Assembly: GCA_007128045.1 (NCBI GenBank)
Contig: SKYG01000342.1
Span: 1-23,923 of the forward strand
Length of the DNA: 23,923 nucleotides
Source: Bacteroidales bacterium
GTDB lineage: Bacteria > Bacteroidota > Bacteroidia > Bacteroidales > UBA7960
Direction of reading: 5' to 3'
The translations under genes were made by a program, and so were the position numbers. The number at the start of each line of letters is the position of its first letter. Position 1 is the stretch's first letter. Below are positions 15,232-23,841 of this stretch, piece by piece. Under the pieces are notes generated by a model. It worked only from the letters and a program-made list of their open reading frames with translations, made no database searches and was not told the origin of the DNA.

Positions 15232-18200
15232 CTAGTCGAATTTGATGTTCAGACCAAGCCCCCTTAATTCGTGAACAAGCACGTTGAAAGACTCGGGCAC
15301 GCCCGGGGTAGGCATATTGTCGCCCTTCACGATGGCCTCATAAGCTTTGGCACGCCCCATTACGTCATCCGATTTGACGGTAAGAATTTCCTGAAGGATA
15401 TTGGCGGCACCAAATGCTTCAAGTGCCCAGACTTCCATTTCTCCAAATCTCTGACCACCAAATTGTGCTTTACCACCAAGAGGTTGCTGGGTTATCAGAG
15501 AGTACGGACCAATAGACCTGGCATGCATTTTGTCATCGACCATATGTCCCAGCTTAAGCATGTATATAACACCAACTGTAGCGGGCTGGTCAAACCGTTG
15601 GCCTGTACCACCATCATATAGATATACCTTTCCATTTTCCGGCAGTCCGGCTTGCACCATGTATTCATTGATCTGACTTACCATGGCGCCGTCGAAAATG
15701 GGGCTGGCAAACGTCATACCCAGCTTCTGTCCGGCCCACCCAAGTACAGTTTCATAGATCTGTCCCAGGTTCATCCTCGAAGGAACACCCAGAGGGTTCA
15801 ACACAATGTCGACAGGGGTGCCATCTTCTAAAAATGGCATATCTTCTTCTCTTACAATCCGGGCAACAATACCTTTGTTACCATGGCGACCCGCCATCTT
15901 GTCACCAACTTTAAGTTTACGCTTTTTAGCCAAATACACCTTGGCCAGCTGAACGATCCCTGCGGGTAACTCATCACCAACCGTGGAAGTAAACTTCTTC
16001 CGGTTATAGATCCCGAGCAAGTCTTTGTATTTGATGGAGTAGTTATGGAGAAGTTCCTTGATCAAGTCATTCTTTGCATGATCCGTAGTCCAGTTATTCG
16101 GGTTTATGATGGCATAATCCAATCCATGAAGGATTTTCTGGGTAAACTTAGTGCCTTTGGGCACAACAACCTCTTTAAGGCTGTTCATCACACCCTGTGA
16201 TGACTTCCCACTCACCAGAACGATCAGTTTATCAACCAGTCGGGTACGCAACTCATTGGTTTCTTTCTTGAACTCGTCGTCAAGTTTTTCCAGGAATGCC
16301 TTCTCTTTGGTCTTGGCCTTCCTGTCTTTTATGATCCGTGAGAATAATTTTTTATCGATGATAACTCCTTTTGTTGACGGAGGTGCTTTCAGGGAGGCAT
16401 CTTTTACATCACCGGCTTTGTCGCCGAATATAGCCCGTAGCAACTTCTCCTCAGGTGTTGGGTCAGTTTCTCCTTTGGGTGTGATCTTTCCAATCAGGAT
16501 GTCACCTTCATTCACTTCGGCACCAATCCGTATCAATCCATTCTCATCGAGGTCTTTAATGGCTTCTGCACTTACATTGGGAATATCGCTTGTAAGCTCT
16601 TCCGCTCCTCGTTTGGTGTCACGTACATCCAAAGAGAATTCTTCAATGTGGATAGAGGTGAATACGTCTTCCCTTACGATCTTTTCTGAAACAACGATGG
16701 CATCTTCAAAGTTGTATCCCTTCCAGGGCATAAAAGCCACTTTCAGGTTACGACCGATGGCAAGCTCACCACCTTTGGTGGCATAGCCCTCAGAAAGCAA
16801 TTGACCAGCTTTCACCTTTTGACCTTTTTTAACGATAGGCTTCAGGTTGATACAAGTGCTTTGATTGGTTTTGCTGAACTTGATGAGCTTATATACCCTC
16901 ACATCTTCTTCAAAGCTCACCAGACGTTCGTCGTCATTTCTGGAATACCGTATCCTGATCTCATTAGCATCCACGTACTCAACCACGCCATCTCCTTCGG
17001 CATTGAGCAATACGCGCGAGTCGGTAGCTACTTTCTTCTCCAGGCCTGTTCCGACAATCGGAGCTTCCGGATTGATAAGCGGAACAGCTTGCCGCATCAT
17101 GTTACTACCCATCAGTGCCCTGTTGGCATCATCATGCTCAAGGAAAGGAATTAATGAGGCAGCGATGGAAGCGATCTGGTTGGGACCAACATCCATCAGA
17201 TCTATCCTTTCGGGCTCTACGATAGGATAGTCGGCCTGGTACCTGACCTTGATCCTGTCTTCTGAAAACCTTCCATCATTTTGTATCGGCACATTAGCCT
17301 GGCTGATAATCTGGGTTTCCTCTTCTTCGGCCGACAGGTACACCGGGCCTGCAGAAAAGTTTACTTTCCCGTTGTCTACCTTAAAATAGGGTGTTTCAAT
17401 GAATCCAAGATCATTAACCTTTGCGTATACACAAAGGGAAGAAATCAAGCCGATATTTGGCCCTTCAGGTGTTTCTATCGTACATAAACGTCCATAGTGC
17501 GTAAAATGGACGTCGCGCACTTCAAAGCCAGCCCTTTCACGCGACAAGCCACCCGGTCCGAGGGCTGACATTCTGCGCTTATGGGTCAGTTCCGCCAATG
17601 GGTTGGTTTGATCCATAAACTGAGAAAGCTGGTTGGTGCCAAAGAATGAGTTTATAACTGAGGAAAGTGTTTTGGCATTGATCAGATCAGTAGGTGCAAA
17701 CACCTCATTATCACGAACATTCATCCGTTCACGGATGGTTCTTGCCATTCTGGCCAAGCCAACACCAAACTGTGAAAACAGCTGTTCTCCAACTGTTCTT
17801 ACCCTACGGTTACTCAAGTGGTCAATATCATCCACATCAGCCTTTGCATTAACAAGCTCTATCAGGTATTTAACGATGTAGATAATGTCTTCTTTGGTCA
17901 ACACCCTGACATCCATAGGGGTGTTGAGGTTAAGCTTTTTGTTGATCCTGTAACGGCCAACATCGCCAAGGTCATACCTTTTGTCAGAGAAGAACAACTT
18001 CTCGATCATGCCCCTGGCTGTTTCATCATCGGGAGGATCGGCATTGCGAAGCAAGCGATAGATAAACTCTACGGCTTCCTTTTCTGAGTTGGTGGTATCT
18101 TTCTGCAGGGTATTGTAAACCAATGCAAAGTCGCTCAGGTTTATGCCTTCCTTGTGTAATATGACATTTTTTACCGACGCATCAATAATCATGTCGATGT

Positions 18201-19044
18201 GTTCATTCTCCAGTATAGTTTCCCGGTCGATGATCACTTCAGTACGCTCTATGGAAACGACTTCACCGGTATCTTCATCTACGAAATCCTCGACCCATGA
18301 TCTGAGAACACGGGCGGCAAGTTTTCTGCCTATATATTTTTTGAGACCGGTTTTACTTACTTTTACTTCATCTGCCAGGTCAAATATTTCGAGAATATCC
18401 TTATCGCTTTCAAAGCCAATTGCGCGAAGCAATGTTGTTACAGGAAGTTTCTTTTTGCGGTCGATGTATGCATACATGACATTGTTGATGTCGGTTGCAA
18501 ACTCAATCCACGATCCTTTGAAAGGGATGATCCTGGCGCTATACAACTGTGTACCATTGGCGTGTACGCTGGTACCGAAGAAAACGCCCGGAGACCTGTG
18601 AAGTTGAGAAACGACCACGCGTTCTGCTCCATTGATAACGAATGTACCACGTGGAGTCATGTACGGTATGGTACCCAGGTAAACATCCTGAATGATGGTT
18701 TCAAAATCTTCGTGTTCAGGGTCGGTACAGTACAGCTTTAGTTTAGCCTTTAGTGGAACGCTATACGTCAGCCCCCTTTCAATGCATTCCTGAATAGAAT
18801 ATTTGGGGGGGTCGATGAAATAGTCGAGGAACTCAAGCACAAAATTATTTCGTGCATCGGAAATAGGAAAATTCTCACTAAAGACTTTGAACAGTCCTTC
18901 GTTCTTTCTGTTTTCGGGAGTTGTTTCCAACTGGAAAAAGTCCTGAAAGGACTTCACCTGGATCTCAAGGAAATCGGGATACTCAAAATGATTTGTTACT
19001 GTGGCAAAGCTTATCCTGTTTCCGGTGGTGTTTTTTGCTGTCAA
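15232..19044 (-). CDS. rpoB: RNA polymerase beta subunit
   Basis: Second-largest core RNA polymerase subunit, binding DNA/RNA and rifampicin. Conserved from EYPDFLEIQ to the end LRGLGLNIKFD. The rifampicin region LSQFMDQTNPL ... LTHKRRMSALGPGG keeps the usual drug-contact residues (Q513, D516, H526, R529, S531 in E. coli numbering). In GRLCTIETPEG a Thr (residue 522) replaces the Pro of E. coli position 560. Start choice: TTG at 19044 yields 1270 aa (MTAKNTTGNRISFA), the length known for Bacteroides RpoB. The only ATG upstream (19101) would add 19 hydrophobic residues that homologues lack and would place the start at the foot of a strong hairpin. It follows rplL and precedes rpoC, as in most bacteria. 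Confidence 0.97.
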   Translation of the reverse strand: MTAKNTTGNRISFATVTNHFEYPDFLEIQVKSFQDFFQLETTPENRKNEGLFKVFSENFPISDARNNFVLEFLDYFIDPPKYSIQECIERGLTYSVPLKAKLKLYCTDPEHEDFETIIQDVYLGTIPYMTPRGTFVINGAERVVVSQLHRSPGVFFGTSVHANGTQLYSARIIPFKGSWIEFATDINNVMYAYIDRKKKLPVTTLLRAIGFESDKDILEIFDLADEVKVSKTGLKKYIGRKLAARVLRSWVEDFVDEDTGEVVSIERTEVIIDRETILENEHIDMIIDASVKNVILHKEGINLSDFALVYNTLQKDTTNSEKEAVEFIYRLLRNADPPDDETARGMIEKLFFSDKRYDLGDVGRYRINKKLNLNTPMDVRVLTKEDIIYIVKYLIELVNAKADVDDIDHLSNRRVRTVGEQLFSQFGVGLARMARTIRERMNVRDNEVFAPTDLINAKTLSSVINSFFGTNQLSQFMDQTNPLAELTHKRRMSALGPGGLSRERAGFEVRDVHFTHYGRLCTIETPEGPNIGLISSLCVYAKVNDLGFIETPYFKVDNGKVNFSAGPVYLSAEEEETQIISQANVPIQNDGRFSEDRIKVRYQADYPIVEPERIDLMDVGPNQIASIAASLIPFLEHDDANRALMGSNMMRQAVPLINPEAPIVGTGLEKKVATDSRVLLNAEGDGVVEYVDANEIRIRYSRNDDERLVSFEEDVRVYKLIKFSKTNQSTCINLKPIVKKGQKVKAGQLLSEGYATKGGELAIGRNLKVAFMPWKGYNFEDAIVVSEKIVREDVFTSIHIEEFSLDVRDTKRGAEELTSDIPNVSAEAIKDLDENGLIRIGAEVNEGDILIGKITPKGETDPTPEEKLLRAIFGDKAGDVKDASLKAPPSTKGVIIDKKLFSRIIKDRKAKTKEKAFLEKLDDEFKKETNELRTRLVDKLIVLVSGKSSQGVMNSLKEVVVPKGTKFTQKILHGLDYAIINPNNWTTDHAKNDLIKELLHNYSIKYKDLLGIYNRKKFTSTVGDELPAGIVQLAKVYLAKKRKLKVGDKMAGRHGNKGIVARIVREEDMPFLEDGTPVDIVLNPLGVPSRMNLGQIYETVLGWAGQKLGMTFASPIFDGAMVSQINEYMVQAGLPENGKVYLYDGGTGQRFDQPATVGVIYMLKLGHMVDDKMHARSIGPYSLITQQPLGGKAQFGGQRFGEMEVWALEAFGAANILQEILTVKSDDVMGRAKAYEAIVKGDNMPTPGVPESFNVLVHELRGLGLNIKFD

Positions 19045-19104
19045 GGTTTGAAAGTTTGTAGTTACTAAAAACAAATAATGAAAGAAACAAATAAACAGCA
19101 ATAA

Positions 19105-19152
19105 AGATTAGACTTCCACATCGAATCAAGGTATTCGGCAGAAGTCTAATCT
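19105..19152 (-). promoter_or_regulatory. Long hairpin between rplL and rpoB
   Basis: Perfect 12-bp inverted repeat AGATTAGACTTC/GAAGTCTAATCT (19105-19116 and 19141-19152) with a 24-nt loop that holds a second perfect 5-bp stem, CGAAT/ATTCG. No U-run follows it, so it is not a typical terminator. E. coli has an attenuator and an RNase III site in the same gap; this hairpin may serve for processing or partial termination that lowers rpoB relative to rplL. Confidence 0.65.
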
Positions 19153-19172
19153 CCAGAGACTTACAGTCTGGT

Positions 19173-19550
19173 TTATTTTATTTCAACCTCTGCGCCTGCT
19201 TCATCGAGCTGTTTTTTCAATGATTCGGCTTCGTCTTTTGTAACCCCTTCTTTAATGGCTTTTGGAGCTGAGTCAACCAGCTCTTTTGCCTCCTTCAGTC
19301 CAAGGCTGGTAAGTTCTTTTACCAGTTTTACAACTGCCAGTTTTGAAGGGCCGGCAGCCTTGAGGATTACATCAAATTGAGTTTGTTCTTCTTCAGCTGC
19401 AGCGCCTTCACCACTTGCAGCGGCAACTGCTACAGGTGCAGCGGCTGCAGGTTCAATGCCGTATTCATCCTTAAGTATTTGTGCCAATTCATTAACCTCT
19501 TTTACTGTAAGATTAACCAATTGTTCTGCAAAAGCTTTTAAATCTGCCAT
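19173..19550 (-). CDS. rplL: Ribosomal protein L7/L12
   Basis: Stalk protein of the large ribosomal subunit, present in several copies and recruiting translation GTPases such as EF-Tu and EF-G. The product is 125 aa: an N-terminal dimerisation helix region (about 1-33), an Ala/Gly-rich hinge (about 35-55) and the conserved C-terminal domain with KLAVVKLVKELTSLGLKEAKELVDSAPKAIKEG. The length and hinge are normal for the family. It lies 47 bp downstream of rplJ, whose product anchors it to the ribosome, and 128 bp before the predicted rpoB start. Confidence 0.98.
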   Translation of the reverse strand: MADLKAFAEQLVNLTVKEVNELAQILKDEYGIEPAAAAPVAVAAASGEGAAAEEEQTQFDVILKAAGPSKLAVVKLVKELTSLGLKEAKELVDSAPKAIKEGVTKDEAESLKKQLDEAGAEVEIK

Positions 19551-19597
19551 TTTTATTCTTGTTTTAAATTTGGTTTACTGTGATTGATTTAATAAGA

Positions 19598-20119
19598 TTA
19601 ATTTTCTTTCTCTGATAAGGTCTTAACCACGCCAGCGAGAATGCTTCCACCCGATTGAAGGGCAGAGATCACATTCTTAGCAGGTGATTGCAGCAGTCCT
19701 ATCAGATCACCCAACAATTCTTCTTTGGATTTAATATTGCTAAGAGCTTCCAGTTGGTTATCACCAATGAAGAAAGCTTCCTGAATATAAGCACCCTTAA
19801 CAATGGGTTTAGGGCTGGTTTTTCGGAATTCCTTTATCAGTCTGGCCGGAACGTTACCAGTATCGGCAAACATAATGGAGGTAGCGCCTTTCAACACATT
19901 ATAAAGTGGTTCAAAGTCTTTTTCGCTCTTTTCCATAGCTTTTCTCAGCAAGGTATTCTTTACAACCTGTAAAGAAACGTTCCTTCTGAAACAAAGCCTT
20001 CTAAGTTTGTTGATGGTTTCAACATTCAAGTCAGAAGTATCAGTCAGATAAAAGAAATCACCGTTTTTCAGCTTCTCGGTGAGCGACTCAATAATCTGAT
20101 ATTTTTCTTCTTTTTTCAT
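19598..20119 (-). CDS. rplJ: Ribosomal protein L10
   Basis: Base of the ribosomal stalk: binds 23S rRNA and carries L7/L12 dimers on its C-terminal helix. The chosen start (MKKEEKYQIIESLTEKL) gives 173 aa, the normal size; an ATG eleven codons upstream gives an unlikely extension. Family features seen: the N-terminal rRNA-binding region with FFYLTDTSDLNVETINKLRRLCFRRNV, the KNTLLRKAM segment, and a C-terminal helix (ISALQSGGSILAGVVKTLSEKEN). In many bacteria L10 with L7/L12 represses its own mRNA through the leader; the 69-bp gap upstream holds a 7-bp hairpin that might take part. Confidence 0.97.
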   Translation of the reverse strand: MKKEEKYQIIESLTEKLKNGDFFYLTDTSDLNVETINKLRRLCFRRNVSLQVVKNTLLRKAMEKSEKDFEPLYNVLKGATSIMFADTGNVPARLIKEFRKTSPKPIVKGAYIQEAFFIGDNQLEALSNIKSKEELLGDLIGLLQSPAKNVISALQSGGSILAGVVKTLSEKEN

Positions 20120-20162
20120 TCGATTATTTTTGATTAAATCGGTTGAATACAATCCATGAAAG

Positions 20163-20179
20163 TAAACAGTGACTGTTTA
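20163..20179 (-). promoter_or_regulatory. Small hairpin in the rplJ leader
   Basis: Arms TAAACAG and CTGTTTA around a 3-nt loop, in the rplA-rplJ gap about 45 bp before the rplJ start. L10 leaders are often autoregulatory, but this gap is much shorter than in E. coli and the assignment is tentative. Confidence 0.35.
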
Positions 20180-20188
20180 TCTTCTGGT

Positions 20189-20884
20189 TTATACTGTCAC
20201 TGATTTGGTTTCTACCTCTACGCCAGGGCTCATGGTACTTGACAGGAAAATGCTTTTCACATAGGTACCTTTTGCAGCGGCAGGTTTCAACCGGTTAATG
20301 GTCTGGATGAGTTCTTTGGCATTCTCTACGATTTTATTGGTTTCGAAAGACACCTTACCAATAGAGGCATGTACAATACCAAATTTGTCAACTTTGAAAT
20401 CGATCTTACCACCTTTAACATCCTGTACCGCTTTACCAATTTCCATGGTAACGGTTCCGGCTTTAGGGTTGGGCATCAGCCCGCGTGGTCCCAGGATTCG
20501 TCCCAGGGCACCAACTTTAGGCATTACGTTTGGTGATGTAATGATCACATCAACATCCGTCCAGCCCCCTTTGATCTTATCAACATATTCGTCCAGGCCA
20601 ACGTAATCAGCTCCGGCTTCTTTGGCTTCATCCTCTTTGTCAGGCGTACATAGTACAAGAACCCTGACGATCTTTCCCGTTCCGTGTGGTAAGGTAACCA
20701 CCCCGCGAACCATTTGGTTGGCTTTACGGGGGTCTACACCAAGGCGGATGTCGATATCAACCGATGCATCAAATTTGGTATAGGTGATCTTTTTAACAAC
20801 CTCAGCAGCATCAGACAAAGTATAGATTGCTTTGTTATCAAACTTAGCCAAAGCCTCTTTTTGATTTTTTGTTAATTTAGCCAT
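20189..20884 (-). CDS. rplA: Ribosomal protein L1
   Basis: Protein of the L1 stalk, which helps move deacylated tRNA out of the E site; in many bacteria it also represses its own rplK-rplA mRNA. At 231 aa it is full length. Visible family features: the N-terminal AKLTKNQKEALAKFD, the central RVLVLCTP and DVIITSPNVMPKVGALGRILGPRGLMPNPK motif, and the C-terminal KGTYVKSIFLSSTMSPGVEVE. It is 57 bp downstream of rplK and in the usual rplK-A-J-L order. No L1-target structure was looked for beyond eye inspection. Confidence 0.98.
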   Translation of the reverse strand: MAKLTKNQKEALAKFDNKAIYTLSDAAEVVKKITYTKFDASVDIDIRLGVDPRKANQMVRGVVTLPHGTGKIVRVLVLCTPDKEDEAKEAGADYVGLDEYVDKIKGGWTDVDVIITSPNVMPKVGALGRILGPRGLMPNPKAGTVTMEIGKAVQDVKGGKIDFKVDKFGIVHASIGKVSFETNKIVENAKELIQTINRLKPAAAKGTYVKSIFLSSTMSPGVEVETKSVTV

Positions 20885-20941
20885 GTATGGATTCCGTTAA
20901 GCTTATTGTTAATGAATACTTGACAGCACAATGCTGAATGG

Positions 20942-21379
20942 TTAAAAGGGAGCAGTCCCTTTGATCCGGATGCCCATACTGCGCGCTGTACCTGCAACCA
21001 TATGCATGGCTGACTCAACAGTAAAACAGTTCAGGTCGGTCATCTTTGATTCAGCAATGTCCTTTACCTGATCCCATGTAATTGTGGCTACCTTGGTTCG
21101 GTTTGGTTCGGCAGAGCCTGATTGAATCTTGGCCACCTCACGTAATTGCACCGCAACCGGTGGGGTCTTAATGATGAAATTAAAGGACTTGTCCTTGAAA
21201 ACAGTAATGATCACGGGAATTACTTTCCCGGCCTTATCCTGCGTACGGGCATTGAACTGCTTACAAAACTCCATGATATTCACCCCTTTGGCACCCAATG
21301 CCGGGCCAACAGGTGGTGAAGGATTTGCAGCCCCTCCTTTAATTTGCAATTTAATTAATGCAGAAACTTCTTTTGCCAT
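20942..21379 (-). CDS. rplK: Ribosomal protein L11
   Basis: Binds the GTPase-associated centre of 23S rRNA and is needed for RelA-type stringent signalling in bacteria that use it. The product is 145 aa, with an N-terminal domain (IKLQIKGGAANPSPPVGPALGAKGVNIMEFCKQFNARTQ, the Pro-rich thiostrepton-contact region) and a C-terminal rRNA-binding domain ending GTARSMGIRIKG. The start matches the family. It follows nusG by 47 bp and precedes rplA. Confidence 0.98.
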   Translation of the reverse strand: MAKEVSALIKLQIKGGAANPSPPVGPALGAKGVNIMEFCKQFNARTQDKAGKVIPVIITVFKDKSFNFIIKTPPVAVQLREVAKIQSGSAEPNRTKVATITWDQVKDIAESKMTDLNCFTVESAMHMVAGTARSMGIRIKGTAPF

Positions 21380-21426
21380 GTTTAGATTTTTTTTCTAATA
21401 AGGGGATCGAGACATAACATACAGGC

Positions 21427-21969
21427 CTACTCTTTTTCAACCTGCATGAAACTAAGTTCTAAAGGCGTTTTTCTACCGAAGATCTTCACCATAACTTTCA
21501 ACTTCTTTTTCTCTTCGTTGATCTCCTCGATAACTCCTGTAAAACTGTTAAACGGTCCGTCTGTTACTTTTACGGTTTCACCCACGATGAAGGGAACATT
21601 AAGCTCCTCTTCCTTGCTCGACAGTTCGTCGACCTTTCCGAGAATTCTGTTCACTTCTGCCGGACGAAGGGGTACAGGGTCTCCACCAGAGCCCAAAAAA
21701 CCCAAAACCCCAGGAACATTCCGGATAATGTGAGGAATTTCCCCCAGAAGAGTGGCCTCAATCAGAATATATCCAGGAAAAAAATTGCGCTCTGCGCTGA
21801 TCTTTTTCCCTTTTCGAATCTGATAGATTTTCTCCGTTGGGATCAGTACCTGCGAAACATACTCCTCCAATCCAAGGCGGGCAATTTCATTGTCAATATA
21901 ATGTTTGACTTTTTTTTCACTGCCACTAATCGCCCTGACTACATACCACTTTTTTATCTGTTCGCTCAT
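21427..21969 (-). CDS. nusG: Transcription elongation/antitermination factor NusG
   Basis: Binds the RNA polymerase clamp and increases processivity; in E. coli it also contacts Rho and ribosomal S10. The product is 180 aa. The NGN domain (about 7-110) starts WYVVRAISGSEKKVKHYI and contains RNFFPGYILIEA; the C-terminal KOW domain begins near residue 127 (FIVGETVKVTDGPFNSFTGVIEEIN). It sits in the conserved secE-nusG-rplK order. The 108-bp gap to secE is the longest in this part of the cluster and holds a small palindrome (TTCATC-A-GATGAA, 22020-22032), which might be a weak hairpin. Confidence 0.98.
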   Translation of the reverse strand: MSEQIKKWYVVRAISGSEKKVKHYIDNEIARLGLEEYVSQVLIPTEKIYQIRKGKKISAERNFFPGYILIEATLLGEIPHIIRNVPGVLGFLGSGGDPVPLRPAEVNRILGKVDELSSKEEELNVPFIVGETVKVTDGPFNSFTGVIEEINEEKKKLKVMVKIFGRKTPLELSFMQVEKE

Positions 21970-22077
21970 ACTAATGTAAGATCCTTTAATTCATAGAAAC
22001 AATTGCCTGGCTGCATAGGTTCATCAGATGAATAAATATTAGAATGCTTGCTCAGCCGGCAACATGATCCTGAATAA

Positions 22078-22272
22078 TTACAAAAACAGACGGTAAAATT
22101 GTTTAAGCATGGAGCTAAATGTCGTATCCATCAAATAAACGACCATGGCGATTATAAGGGAAGCAATGGAAACGACCACAGCACTACTTTGCAATTCGCT
22201 CCAAGTAGGCCACGAAACTTTGTGAATCAATTCATCATAAGTCTCGCTCAAATAGGCTCTGATTTTCTTCAT
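22078..22272 (-). CDS. secE: Preprotein translocase subunit SecE
   Basis: Small essential partner of SecY in the inner-membrane protein channel. The 64-aa product is the short single-helix form: an amphipathic N-terminal helix with the conserved segment YDELIHKVSWPTWSELQ, followed by one membrane helix (about residues 30-52, AVVVSIASLIIAMVVYLM). The start is MKKIRAYLSE; a longer frame extends into the tRNA-Trp gene and is rejected. It lies 30 bp after tRNA-Trp and before nusG, the usual place. Confidence 0.96.
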   Translation of the reverse strand: MKKIRAYLSETYDELIHKVSWPTWSELQSSAVVVSIASLIIAMVVYLMDTTFSSMLKQFYRLFL

Positions 22273-22302
22273 AAGATGATAATATTCTGATTCTAATATG
22301 TG

Positions 22303-22375
22303 CACGGGTGGAAGGAATCGAACCCTCAACCAACGGTTTTGGAGACCGCTACTCTACCAATTGAGCTACACCCGT
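22303..22375 (-). tRNA. tRNA-Trp (CCA anticodon)
   Basis: A 73-nt cloverleaf: acceptor ACGGGTG/CACCCGT with discriminator G, D-stem GCTC/GAGT, anticodon stem GCGGT/ACCGT with loop CTCCAAA, and T-arm GAGGG/CCTTC with loop TTCGATT. The 3' CCA is not encoded. It lies between tuf and secE, a common position in bacteria. Confidence 0.97.
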
Positions 22376-22381
22376 TTGTAA

Positions 22382-22409
22382 GGAAAGCAGGCCTTAAAAC
22401 CTGCTCTCC
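22382..22409 (-). promoter_or_regulatory. Hairpin after tuf, before tRNA-Trp
   Basis: A 10-bp stem (arms GGAGAGCAGG and CCTGCTTTCC on the minus strand, one G-U pair) with an 8-nt loop, starting 10 bp after the tuf stop. Only a weak T-rich stretch follows, so it may be a processing or mRNA 3'-end stabilising element rather than a full terminator. Confidence 0.5.
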
Positions 22410-22418
22410 ATTATATGT

Positions 22419-23606
22419 TTAGTCGATGATCTCGGTAACCTGACCGGCACCTACAGTACGACCACCTTCACGTATTGCGAAGCGCAGCCCTTTGTCCATG
22501 GCAACCTCACTGATCAGATTCACGGTGATGGTAAGGTTGTCGCCTGGCATAACCATCTCACGTCCTTCAGGCAGCCAAATCTCGCCGGTAACGTCGGTGG
22601 TGCGGAAGAAGAACTGCGGACGGTATTTATTCTGGAATGGCGTATGACGGCCACCTTCTTCTTTCTTCAATACATAAACCTCGGCCTTGAAGTTTTTGTG
22701 TGGCTTCACAGAACCGGGCTTGCAGATCACCATACCACGGGTAATGGCATCTTTATCAATACCTCTGAGTAGCAGACCAACATTGTCGCCAGCCTCACCA
22801 CGGTCAAGAATCTTACGGAACATCTCAACACCGGTAACGACAGACTTCAGCTTCTCTGCACCCATACCGATAATATCAACGGGGTCACTTGAGTTTATAA
22901 CACCAGTTTCAATCCTTCCGGTAGCCACTGTACCACGGCCGGTGATAGAAAATACATCTTCTACAGGCATGAGGAAATTCTTATCCACGTCACGAACCGG
23001 TAATGGAATAAATGTATCAACCGCGTGCATGAGTTCTTCGACCTTTTCAACCCATTTAGGCTCATTATTCAAACCACCGAGGGCAGAACCCTGGATGATC
23101 GGAATATTGTCACCATCAAATTTATAGAATGTAAGCAGGTCGCGGATTTCCATTTCTACAAGCTCAAGAAGCTCTTCATCGTCAACAAGGTCAACCTTAT
23201 TCATGAAAACAACCAACTGAGGAACACCAACCTGACGTGCCAGAAGGATATGCTCGCGGGTTTGCGGCATAGGACCATCTGTTGCGGCAACAACCAGAAT
23301 GGCACCGTCCATTTGGGCAGCACCAGTAACCATGTTCTTAACGTAGTCAGCGTGACCAGGGCAGTCAACGTGTGCGTAGTGACGGGCTTCGGTCTGATAC
23401 TCTACGTGTGCTGTATTGATGGTAATACCTCTTTCTTTTTCTTCAGGAGCATTGTCGATAGAATCGAAACTTCTGATATCAGAAAGACCTTTTGATGCCA
23501 GAATTTGTGTGATAGCAGCGGTGAGCGTGGTTTTACCGTGGTCAACGTGACCAATGGTTCCGACATTCACGTGCGGTTTTGTGCGTTGGAATTTTTCTTT
23601 TGCCAT
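22419..23606 (-). CDS. tuf: Elongation factor Tu
   Basis: GTPase that brings aminoacyl-tRNA to the ribosome. The 395-aa product is full length with all G-motifs: GHVDHGKT (G1), the RGITINTAHVEY switch I segment, DCPGHADY (G3), NKVD (G4) and the SAL motif (G5), followed by domains 2 and 3 ending GAGQVTEIID. The start MAKEKFQRTKPHVNVGTIGH is standard. It follows three tRNA genes and precedes tRNA-Trp and secE, equivalent to the tufB position in E. coli. The 64-bp gap upstream has T-rich stretches but no consensus promoter that I can see. Confidence 0.99.
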   Translation of the reverse strand: MAKEKFQRTKPHVNVGTIGHVDHGKTTLTAAITQILASKGLSDIRSFDSIDNAPEEKERGITINTAHVEYQTEARHYAHVDCPGHADYVKNMVTGAAQMDGAILVVAATDGPMPQTREHILLARQVGVPQLVVFMNKVDLVDDEELLELVEMEIRDLLTFYKFDGDNIPIIQGSALGGLNNEPKWVEKVEELMHAVDTFIPLPVRDVDKNFLMPVEDVFSITGRGTVATGRIETGVINSSDPVDIIGMGAEKLKSVVTGVEMFRKILDRGEAGDNVGLLLRGIDKDAITRGMVICKPGSVKPHKNFKAEVYVLKKEEGGRHTPFQNKYRPQFFFRTTDVTGEIWLPEGREMVMPGDNLTITVNLISEVAMDKGLRFAIREGGRTVGAGQVTEIID

Positions 23607-23670
23607 TGTACTGGGTGTTTTAAGTTTTATTAAAAAAGGGATTCAACTTCGTTTTACTTTTTTATTCTTG

Positions 23671-23742
23671 AGCCGACGACGGGAATTGAACCCGTGACCT
23701 CTTCCTTACCAAGGAAACGCTCTACCCCTGAGCTACGTCGGC
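23671..23742 (-). tRNA. tRNA-Thr (GGT anticodon)
   Basis: A 72-nt cloverleaf: acceptor GCCGACG/CGTCGGC, anticodon loop TTGGTAA between TTTCC and GGAAG, T-loop TTCAATT. The 3' CCA is not encoded. Directly upstream of tuf, as thrT is in E. coli. Confidence 0.96.
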
Positions 23743-23757
23743 CACTGCATTTTGTTG

Positions 23758-23830
23758 AGCGGAAAACGGGACTCGAACCCGCCACCTACAGCTTGGAAGG
23801 CTGTCGCTCTACCAGATGAGCTATTTCCGC
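23758..23830 (-). tRNA. tRNA-Gly (TCC anticodon)
   Basis: A 73-nt cloverleaf: acceptor GCGGAAA/TTTCCGC (one G-T pair possible depending on phasing), anticodon loop CTTCCAA, T-arm GCGGG/CCCGT with loop TTCGAGT. The 3' CCA is not encoded. It lies 15 bp upstream of tRNA-Thr. Confidence 0.96.
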
Positions 23831-23841
23831 TAATAACCGAG

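Noticed and set aside
17470..17490. RpoB substitution as rifampicin resistance at P564
   Set aside because: Counting from the conserved SALGPGG shows the changed residue is position 560; P564 itself is intact.
22273..22329. Longer secE start
   Set aside because: It would run into the tRNA-Trp gene and adds residues absent from the family.
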